Positions 12,001-24,000 of a DNA stretch of 64,000 nucleotides are shown in pieces. The notes under the pieces are model-generated. The model made no database searches. It was not told the origin of the DNA and was given only the letters and a program-made list of their open reading frames with translations. The stretch covers positions 3,492,957-3,556,956 of the forward strand of contig NC_020169.2 of the NCBI RefSeq assembly GCF_000224145.3. Direction: 5' to 3'. This stretch comes from Ciona intestinalis. Its lineage: Eukaryota > Chordata > Ascidiacea > Phlebobranchia > Cionidae. How positions within the stretch are numbered: position 1 is the first letter of the stretch; every line of letters starts with the position of its first letter. Both the position numbers and the translations under genes were made by a program.

Positions 12001-15000
12001 AGTTGCAAACTTTTTCAGGCTTTAAAGAGTTTTTCAGATATTTTGTTATCGCAAGTTGTAAAGCACAAGTTTTACAAGCAGAAAAAAATATTTATAGGTA
12101 AAAGTCGTTTGTTGAAACGTTAGTCTTGGAAAACTAGAAAACAAACAGCTTTGCTCTGTTAATGCGCAAGATGTTAAACTACAATGAAAAGTGTTTAATC
12201 CAAAACTACCGTGGAAATTTGGATCTGAATTCCTCTAGAAGAGACGACACATCATACAGAAGCTTCTCTGCTGAGTTATTGCATGAACTTAAATGTTTAC
12301 GAAGATGTTCACCTTGCATCTCACGCCAACCATGCTGACCGTGTCTCCTAATTAATGAGATAAGAAACGAATGCAACTTAATTATCTGTGTGAGCTGGGA
12401 TAATACAGTCAATGTAACATAAGTGTTCTGTGTCATATACCATGTGTCCACTTATAAGCTACAGCATTTGCAACTTAAAGGATAATTTTTGGTATTTTTT
12501 TTTATGTATGACTTACAAATTTGGACAATTTATAAGAGGCTACTGTGTTATGTCATACATCTACAAATTAAGGACACATATGCCCACGGTAGTGGCTAAC
12601 TGTAACCTGCGGTCTGAAGGCAAGCGCTGTAACCACTGTGCCAATAAATTTATTTCAACATTACATTTTTTGGTTTTAAACACTTCAACTGCAGATATTT
12701 TAGTTTAAAATTCAAATGAATACCTTGACAGCACAGAGAGAACTTTTGGGTCCTGCACCATGGCTTTTATGAACTCTCTGTATTGCTCATCAATTGATTT
12801 AAAGCTCTCAGCTTTCTGTGGAAGTCTGGACAACAAATTGTGATCTCCACAAAACACTTTGTTCAAATACATCCACTTGTCTTGGCAGGATACCCACAAC
12901 TGTACAATCTCTCCAATCTGATGGATTTTTTTTATAGCAATCAAGGATTTAAAGAACAAATAAATAAATTCTGTTTTCTTTATCTTCAGGTGATTAGTCA
13001 GTCATTCTATTCTTATAACAGGGTGTCATATATTCTTTTTGATTTTACCTTTTTTCAGTATGGCTGACAATTTAGACAACCCATTTATAACCACTGTATT
13101 TGTCCCCTAAGTGTCTTGACCAAGAACACACACAGCCATACCAGTAGAAGCATCAAACCTATTATTCTTTGCTTATGATGCGAGAATTCAACCACTAAAC
13201 CCTCGCTCAAGCAGTGAAAAAAATGTATAACAGCTTGTGGTGTTTTAAACAGGGCTCAAAGCTAAATACAAAGAGTTCTGGTCACCTGCTGCAGTGTATC
13301 ACTCCAAACTTCAGCGTCATTTCGAATTTCTGTGGCGTGTTTTGATTGGAGCATTCCTTGTAAAGTCACATGACTATCGGACAAATCACGAAGAATTTCT
13401 TCCACACCAACCAGTGTGTACGTACCGCTGTCAATTTCCTAAATAATATTTAAATCTTGACAAGGGCAATCAGGAATCTTGTTATATTTCTGACATAATT
13501 GATTATAATAAAAAAAGTCTAGGAAAAATCCATTTTTTTAAAGAATCACCCACAAAGTAACATAAATGGTAACTCGTAAGCTAGTATGAGGTGTATGAAC
13601 ACCCGTGTTATAACGACTGTCGTTTTCCGCCATGAGGATAAAACAGGTTACATTCATTCACATTCATATTAATCATAAAAAACTCTTTGCAAAATATAAG
13701 CATTCTGAGTGTATCAAGCAATAAAGTTGCATCATAACGAACCATACATACCCTTGCCATTGCAGGTTCTTTAAAGGATAGTTTTCTTTCCTTGTGTTTG
13801 AAACCTGCGGATTCCATTTTACCTGTGTCTATTAAAACATAAATAAATATAAGATGCACAAACCATCAACCGCTTATAGTATAATTGTCACAGTTGTTCT
13901 CAAACTGCCTGTAGACAGATTGAAAACCATTGCTTTGACAAACTGACCAACCTATTACTTCTTCATTATTATGTGTATCCATACTATTTATAACATAGAT
14001 ATGCTTAGCAAGCTGGAATTGTCGTTTTTCCCATTGTTGCTTCACTTTGTACAACAGCTGGTCAAGAGAATATTCTGCTGAAGCATTCTTGTAAATCTGA
14101 GGGAACAAAGTTTATTCAGCACAGAAAAATAACGGCTTGGATATGGTTGAAATGAATTTCAATAAAAAAAACTTTATGTAAGGTATCATTTATAAATACG
14201 AAAGTTCCTAATCTATATGTTGAGTAAAAAGTTAATCTTGACATAAATCACATGTTCAATGCCATGCCAAAACTTAGGACCTTATCCTTACAAAATTTTA
14301 TTTTTTTTTAAATAAACGTTTTTCATGCCAGAACATAGGACCTTTCAAAATGTGTCAGTTACTTTGTTAATAATGTCCGAATGATCTGATGGTTTATAGG
14401 TTATGATGTCATCCACGGTGAAAGAAGCTGATGACTGAAACGACTCCCCCATGCCTGTGAATACTTCCCTCCAGTGGCGAGTTTTCATTGCATCACTTGA
14501 CAGACGGCTTAGAAGAGGAAGTTCTTTCGAAAGGTTTGTTACTCTCTAAAAATGAAGGTTTGTTACTCTCTAAAAATGAAAAATTACTCTCTAAAAATGA
14601 AGTTGGAAAAAATCAGTTTGGGTATTTATATGTTGTGGTAATTTAAAAGAATAAATACAGAGCTGTAACGAATAAGCAGTAACAGTTTTATTATTAAATG
14701 AGTATTTTTTTGACTAGAGCTGACAATATTTATAAAATCACACCCTAAACTAGTTTTCATAATTTAGAAATATTGTATTTCTAAATAAAGTTGGTGAGAA
14801 TGGGCCAATTCTCACTTCAAAAAATTAAATTTGAAAATACAAACTACTGTAACTAGTTATTTTTGTGGTGGCAAACAAAATTTTTCAATACTGCAACAAC
14901 CAAAATCATCAAATTTAAAAATATTTATTTAAATTTAACTTTTAAGTAATATCTAAAAATGACCTGGCGCCAGATTCCAAGCACATCATCATTAGGTGGA

Positions 15001-18000
15001 AGGGAGGATTGGAGATTGTTTGCAACAACTTGCCATTCCTGCATCTTCTCTATTGCAGTGTGACAATTGAACTTACTGTTGTGGATATAAGATTTAATAT
15101 TTAGTACAGAAAACTTAAGTGTGTAAATGAATGAAACTTATTTTATCCTCGCATGGCTAAAAAACGACAGTCGTTGTAACACAGGTGTTTTGTTTTTATA
15201 CACCTCGTGCCAACTCACAAGTTACCATGTATGTTACTTTGTGGTTTTTATTTTGGGGGGGGGGGGGGGGGGGGGTTATGTGTGGCTGATAATTTGGACA
15301 ACCCATTTGTGACCACTGGGTTGAAGCAACTGCCATTAGGTGTCTTGCACAAGGACACATACACCTACAATGGTAGCAGCGAAAAGCCGATAAACTATTT
15401 TATTTAATACTGTTTTAATTATAACCTGTTGAAATGTGGAATTTCGTAATTTTATATTATAAATAATGTAAGAAACCAGTGGTGCTGGGTTTAATCAAAT
15501 ACAGGCTTTTTGTCCAGATATAAAAAAGTTATTTTAGAATAAAAATATCACAAACAGTGGTATAACATTTGAAACACCAATTTCACTAAAGTACATAAAA
15601 GTATACAGTTTCACCCAAAGTATTACCGAAAATTAGTCGCTCCCCACTCTGCCACAGTGAAGTTGTAAACATCAATAAACTTCCACACACTGAGTCTGTT
15701 GTTAAGATTATCACTCCATGTTTTCATATGAGTAAGATCATAAGGTTCACCACATATAGAATCATGGTATCGACTGAGTTCAATCATTTTTGATTCTGCT
15801 TCATGAAAGTTTGATATGCACAGGTTGAGATGGCTGATAACCTGGAAGGGAATGTTTGGGAACATTTTAACACTCATTAACAGTATTTTAAATCTATTTA
15901 AACATTGTAACATTTATTAACAGTATTGTAAACCTATTTAAACCTTTTCAATATTAACAGTATTGTATTTCATATTAGCAGTATTATAATCCTATTAAAA
16001 CAGCCTTTCAATTTAAACCTACAATTTTTTACCCATTTAAATATGGTTAATGAAAATCACACTAATTAAAATTACAAAAATATGGTGGTAGAACAGTTTA
16101 AGTTGCCTAATCTTTTTTGAGTACTATTTTTACAGTTTTTAGTTTAAAATAGCACCATGCAGTATCAGAAATTATATTATGAACATGATTTAACAATATT
16201 GCGCTAAAGTAAGCTAACTGCTTGTTGATATGCACATAAATGGATGGCACTTTTCACACCGCTCATCGGATAACCATGCAAAGTAATGCTGTTAACGTAT
16301 TACCAACTCACCATGCAAAAAGGGTATTACAGAGTTGTAACATAAACTACCAACCTTAGCAGGTGGTGTGGTGGGATCCACTGCAATTCCTTCAAATGCA
16401 CTGCAAGAAAATTTCTCTGCTTGTTCAGAATAAGCATTGAAAATATCGTGTAATTTCTTCAAGATTATCGGTTGTTGGTTGGAGACAAAGTTTGAAGCAT
16501 CTTTCAACTGTGAAAATGAAACGCAGCTTGATATTTACTGTTGCATTTACCGAATACTGTGAGTATAATTCAACCCAGTGGTCACTAATGAGCTGTCCAA
16601 ATTATCAGCCACACATAAAAAAAATCACCCCAAAAAACAAACACCCCTTAAGTAATATACTTGGTAACTCGTAAGCTGGCACGAGGTGTATGAAACAGAA
16701 CACCCGTGTTATAATGACGGTCGTTTTCAGGCCAGCGAGGATAAAAGTAAGTCATATTCAGTTACATTATTAAAGTGAATTGAAATTGTGTATGATATGT
16801 AAAGTAGTAAAACCTGAAACAGGAAAGCCTCCCATGTTGATTTGACTCTGTCATCCAATTTCTCCTCTTCCTGTGTGAGTTGTCTGTATGTCATCCTTAC
16901 CACTTCATACAGAGATCTGTGTTTTAATGGGAAAATTATTATGGAGGTGTTATAAACATGATCACAATATAAAGTGAATACAGAGTATGGTTATACAAAA
17001 TATCTTAATTGCTAAATGTAGTTTAAATGTGGGTCTAACATAATATTGGCAAACTCCGGGTTTCTGTTAAAACATTAGAAAACTAAAAGGATTATACAAG
17101 TAGTACATTCATTATTGTGAATACAGACTTTTTTTCACTAGGTAAATGATATACCTTGGACGATTGCTGAGGTTCGTGAAAAAAATGAGACATATTCGGT
17201 ATTAAAAAGTGTTTTATTGGCGGACTTTAAGCTCTTATTACAAGAAAACTGAAATGATATACAAATAACACATTCATTCCTTAACAAAGGCAAACTTGAT
17301 ATTAAAGAGAGTTCTGAGTTAGAAAAAAATGCACATTTTACAATGGCTAACCTGATGTAGGTAACTTTGTTGGACATTTCTTGTTTGGATTTGATTGAGT
17401 CTGTTACTTTCTTTGCATAAGCTGCAAAGGATTTCATGTTCGTGTCTTTGTTGCTTAAGACCTTCAATGATTCCTTGGCATTGCTACTCACTGATTGAGA
17501 CAAACTCTTTGCTTCTGCCATTGCCTGTTGGAAAGTAATTAGAAAAAATGATAAAATGTAATAATGGTGGAAAAATTACATCAAGTGCTCAAAGTTGGAA
17601 AAATGTTTTACAAATTACATAAAAATGCAATATTGTTTTTTAAAATTTATGCCTGAAAATAGGGTAAAACACAGTGTGGTTCATGGTTATTAAAGTCACA
17701 GCACCAAAAATATCATGACAAAAAAGTTCAAAAAAAAAGCAAAAATTACATTAAGTTGAAATGTGGTCACTAAAAAACAATGTTACCATGTGTATTATCT
17801 TTTTGAATATAATGTTGAGTGCGGGTACGAGGGTATTGTAAGGTTGGCGACAATCAACGTATATCAACCTGTTTGTTGTCACCAATGATCGCTCCATGTT
17901 TTTTACCTGAACATAGCAAGAGCCTTTACATTAAAATAAATGTGTAAAAAATATTGTTTAAAATCTTAAAACAAACATATATATATATATATATATTACT

Positions 18001-21000
18001 CTATAATACCATGATAGATAAACAGAAAAGTAACTCGTTTATTAAGTTTTTCAAAAAAAAAAATTTAATAAAAAAATACAAATTTTATAAAAAAAGAGGG
18101 AACTAAATTGGGCTCATTGCAACAAATACAAATTCCAGTCATACAGCTAGTGATGTAGAAGTACCTTTTCACTCCATGCTTTGACCTGAATAAGCAGTTC
18201 TTCAATTTTTCGCGCAGGTTTTTTCTTCAACTTGGCAAGTTCCTGTTCATTCCACGTTGATGTAAACTTCTTGATGTCCCTGATCCACACGTGCTCCTCA
18301 CAGAAGTCCTCAACCTCCTGAAGAGCTGATTCTACCAAGCTAACTTGCTTTGAAGTGGCTGCAGCAATCTGGAGATACAAGTTTTTCATTGAAAGAAAGA
18401 AAAACTTGTATCAATGCTTGAGTAAATATACTCAAAAGTCAAAACGTGAAACTAAATTGTAGACAAATATATTTTTGGGTGTTATGTTAAATGTGGTTGA
18501 TTATAAAGAGACTTCCATTTAAAAAAATCAATAAAGTTCAGAAATATGTATTTTTTAAATAAATTACTAAATTTTAAAATAAACTACTAAAAATAAAAAC
18601 ATGTAGTTTAATGTAACTTTAATATGACATTTTTTCAATGGTTTTCAAATCATTGTATGGGTTATTTATGGGATAGATTTTCACAGACTGTGACATACCT
18701 CTGGGTCATTCATTATTTTCTCTTTCAGTTTAGTGTGATCAAGTGGGTTGAAGTTTCCCATCATTCGCTGACCACCAACTGATAAACCAAGTCTTGCTCC
18801 TTCTCCTGAAGATAGAAGAAGATCAGGTGTACCAACTCCATCTTTGTCCTCCGCTTTCGTAGGTTGTTGCTTGGGAGTCACGTGTGGTTCAGTTAAGCCT
18901 ATGAAAAATTCGGGTGGTTTATTAACAAATTTATTCCTTGAAAGAGAATAATAAAGATCAAATTAATTATAGGTATGAATAGAAGGTGATTGGCAAAAAA
19001 ATATAAAACAGGCTAGGAGTAAAACTGTTACAGGAAAAGTATCTAATAAAAAGTGAGACTGCTAAGCCTCAAACTATAATACAATAAACAAAGAGTTGTG
19101 ATTATCTAAAACAAATTAAGATGTATCAGGAATAAAAGGGTGCGAAACATACAAGTTTAAATTAAAAGTTATATTATATATTCTAGTATATGATATATGG
19201 TGAGCTCATTTAGCAAGGTATGCAATGGGACTTTGAGCCATTATTAGTTTACCTGCTGTGTTGGGCACATTCATATAATATTGTTCTTTTTCAACTTCTT
19301 TTGAAGAATTGTTCTGAAACAAAAACTAGATGTTACAACCATTTTGTATTTTAATTAAAAATTAATAATTCATGAAAAATTTAGTAGAGTAGTAGAGTAG
19401 TTTAACCATAATATACATATATATTGCAGGCTACATCAAGGTTAAATGATACTTTAATGGAAAACCTAGTATTAAAACATCTGTTTGTTTATATTATATC
19501 TTAGCAGCTTATCTGGTATAAAAAATCTGTATATTTACATTATGCCTGATAACAGAAGTAACAGTAAAACAGTAACTCCAACCCAGTTACTAATGGGTTG
19601 TAAAAAGAAAAAAATTAACACAAAAATAATCACCCACAAAGTAACATATACATGGTAACCTGTAAGCTGGTACGAGGTGTATGAACACCTGTGTTATAAC
19701 GACTATTATATACATACATACTAACAGTATATCAAAGTTAATATCATTTATACCTGTTTTATTTTAACATCTGGTGAGTCTTTACTCTGTACTGACTCCA
19801 TGTCCACTGATATGGAGGACACAGTTGATCTACCTGAAGAACCAGCATCCGAAAAAGATCCTATAGATGCTGGAGCTGATCCAGGCCTCCTTGAAGTGAT
19901 GCTGGACTTCGAGATTGTGCTCAAGGAGTGAGCTTCGTGACATACAAGGTTGAAGATGTTGGATATTGATGACATCATCACGGATTTAAACCTGGTTTAT
20001 AATAAGCAATCATGTTAAAAGCCGTTTATCCAATATTATATCGTACCATGACAAATAAACAGAAAAGTATCTCGTCATGTTTATTATTTTTTTCAAAAAT
20101 ACAAACTTAATAGAAAAGAAAAGAGACTTAATTGCACCTATTGCAACAAATATAACATTCCAGACATACATCTAGTGATGTAGATGTACCTTCTAACCTG
20201 GTTTATACTAAGCAGGTTAAATAAATGGTAGAATAAATAAATGTAACTTATTTATCCTGGCGTGGTGGGGCATTGACAAATATTATATCAAGAGTGTTCT
20301 GTTTAATACACGTGTTTAATACACATGTGCCTACTTAGAAGTTACTACGTATATAACTTTGCAGGTGAAAACAGTTTTTTTTTGTATGCATGGCTGACAA
20401 TTTCAAAGAATACTTTAATTTTTTTCTAAAGTTTAAAATGTAGTCTAAGAAATTTATATTATCTGTTATGTGAGTTTGTACTAGTATTTTAAACCACTAA
20501 AAACCTATTTACCCTCAAGTATGCATGATGTGGTAAACTGCATGATAAAATGATAACTGTATTAAACAAATATCACTCACTTTGCAGTTGAAGGGTTCAT
20601 TTCAAGTTCGTGTGTTTCTCGATTAAAAACAAACTTTGTAGCAAACACTGTTCCGATTGATTCGGTTTCTTTGGAGCTTATTGTGCCTATTCAATAATAC
20701 ATTAGTGTAAGAAATATTTAATAAAAGTTACCTTTTTACAGTGATATTGCAAACTTTTTTACCTTTTTCAGTGATATGGCTTTCTGAGGTAACAGAAACA
20801 TTATCTTCAGGGTCTTCAGTTACATCAGTCATACATAAAACACTTTCAACAAATCTGTAACATAAATTACAACGCATAAAGCCAACAAAGATACATGAAT
20901 TTTGAGTAACCTGGCAGTTATTTAAAAATAGTTTTGACAACACACTATTTAACACAAACAAAAATATTTAAGTAATGCCTAACGACAATAAGCTGAACTA

Positions 21001-24000
21001 AAACAAAACAATAAAATATGCAGATACACAATCACCTATGATTTGTACAAACTACTGCTTACAAAAATAGTATGGTATGTAAAATATCTTTAGTAGGAAA
21101 AATGTTAAGCATTAATGTACCTTGTAATCGCAACCCTACAAACTGCAACTAAATGCACAGATATGGCTTGGTCTGCGAGTGCAATGAAAGATGGAACTTG
21201 TTGGGTAATCTGTTTCGCCTTTTCAAGATTCTTTGCTCTTGCTTCTCTTTTTCTTCTTTGAATGTAAAGTGACTCCTTCACATAAAGGGGATGGGAGTGT
21301 TTTGCCTGCGTAAAATAGAATGTGGTAAAGATAGTTATATGTGAAGGGGTGGGAGTATTACTTGCTGTTCAGCATATTTGAGGTTCTCAAAGCAAGCTTG
21401 TCTTGTAGTGTCCACCACTTTCTTGCAATATTGAAAGAAAAGTTCTAGAATGTTCTCTGCATCAACTTTTAATCTGGAAATAGTTTAATAATTAAATTGG
21501 GCATCTAATTTGAATCTATTTTTAAGCACTAAAACTAGTGTTGAAATGTGTGTTTTCTTTTTAAATAATATTACAAAGAAGTTTTAGCGAAAGCTGCAGT
21601 TAATCTGTATAAGACTTTAGAGGACCATCTAAACCAGTAGTCTATAGACCAAGCAAGGAATTCTTGAATATGTAATTGGAATTATATTTACATTGATTTT
21701 ACAAAAAAACTGCTACGTGAATAAATTCTTTGAAAAAAATCTTTACAGAAAAAGTTCCAAACATTAATTGAAAAAAATTTTAAACCACATTAAAATTACA
21801 ACTTTTTATTGTTTTTAAAATAAGGAAAAAATTACTATTTGGAAATGTTGTTAAAATTTACTTATGAGCGTCAGCTTCAAATTCTGCGAGTGAATATTGA
21901 CAAACTTGGTTTGGTTTATCAGGAAGCAAGTCGATCTCAGATAACTCCTGGATGAGACGGAAGATGTGAAGAAGAGCGGAACCAAAGTCCGGATTAGCGT
22001 GAAGTAGCAAGGAAGTGATTTGTCGACGAATCCTCATGTATCGGATGTGCTTGACATTCGAGAACCATCTGAAGAGTGGGAAAAATTTTTTGTATTGTTG
22101 CAAAATTGCATAATTAAAAAAGTTTTTTTAAATAGGGAAAAAATCAAACAGTAAAAATTGCTATTACCCTTAACTTTAAATAAAAAATATTAATAAGTAA
22201 ATTTTTTTTACTAACTTTTTAAATAAAAATGCATACCAACTTATGTGTTTTAAAAAATTAATTTTTTTGGCTAGATTCAGTAAAAACTTTTCATGTTACC
22301 TTTTAAAGCACTTCTTTGGAATATAGTCATGAAAGAATGGAATGCTATGCACTGCCTTCCATAACACAGCATTATTATTCCACTCAGCAAGTGTGAAGGT
22401 TTCAGAATCTGTTCCATTAGGTAAAATGTGAAGAACTCCAAAAGAAGAGAAGATGAAATGTTCCTTATCCACATGGTCTCGTGGAACAGATATTAAGTTA
22501 TATGGACTGAAAAATCAATAATAAATAAATAAGGGAGTGGCAAAATCACGTCTAATTTTCAGCGCTATTTTGAATGAGTGTAACTTATTCAATCCAAGTG
22601 GCCGGAAAACTACAGTCGTTATATCACAAGTGTTTTGTTTCATACTCATCGTGCCTCCTTACGAGTTACCATGTATATTACTTTGTTAGTGATTATTTAT
22701 TAGGGAAATTTTTCATTTTTTTATGTATGGCTGATAATATGGACAACTCATTCGTGACCACTGGGTTGGAGCAATTGCTGTGAGGTGTCTTGCCAAAGGA
22801 CACATACGCCCACAATGGTAGCAGCGACAAGCCTTATACCCATTACTTCTTGGTTAGAAGCAGGCGTGCTAACCACTTTACCACAGCGCCAGACATATTT
22901 ACATCGATCCAATACAAATATGCATGGTCAAGTCTAAATACCTGTCTATTGGAAACTAATGCCAAATACACAACTAAATAAAATATGTGAAAAATTACCT
23001 ATAATGTCTGGACGTTGCTTTGTTCAGATAAATGAACTTGACTTTATGCAAATGTTTATGTTGTAGAAACAACTCCACTGCTTGTCTGCCAGATATTGGG
23101 ACAAATTCTTCGGCTTTTTTTGCACAAGGTTCTGCCGTGTCGGGAATAACTTGTGTGCGAGGTATTGGTAAATATTGCGGTCTGTTATAAAGTTAAGTTG
23201 GTCAAAAAAGGATAGTTACAGAAATAATATGAGTAATTTAATGGAATCACTATATAATTACACACAGAGATACTTTGCTTGAGTTTAAAAAAAGATAAGT
23301 CATTGAAAAATGATAAGAAGGAACATTAAAATAGAAAAAGATGGGATATAACAACAAAATAAGCTGTACTAGATAAAAATGGATAGTATTTACTCAATAT
23401 CGGGTGTTGTAGGTGGTTGGAATGCAGATGGAAAATCAAGGGAAATAGCGGCAACTGTTGAACTGTTATGATCCACCCATGTTGATTCCTTTGCAGCCGA
23501 CTCCATGGCTACTTTACCAATGTTTTGACTGGTGGTAAAATTATAAGGTTAAATGATACCATTGCTACCATTAAGTGTCCTTGGAAGGGACATTTAACGG
23601 CAATTGATTCAACCCAGTGGTTACTAATGGGTTGTAATGGTCAGGGCTACTTTACCAAAGTTTTGAAGTTGGAAGATTTTTTAATAACCGATATTTCTTA
23701 AATATCTTAAAATCATTTTAATAGATGAAAACAAACAAACAAAATATACATGCACTCTTGTACCTAAAGAAGTAGGAGAAATTAATTTAAACTGCCAAAC
23801 TGTTTCATATTTATCAAGCTCATTTAAGTCTTAACAGTATTTTTACTAGCACAATGTCGTTGGTACAAACATACTACAACGGCATTAAAATCCAAGTTGC
23901 AAAATACAGAAATATTACAGTTTAAAATTAAATGACTTTATTTATAACACATTTTACCTGAATGTTTTTATAGTAAGAGGTTTAGCTTTAAAGTAAGATT

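Noticed and set aside
15127..15407. Two short open frames with a glycine run
   Set aside because: They lie in a SINE-like copy, and the glycines come from the G run at 15255-15275.
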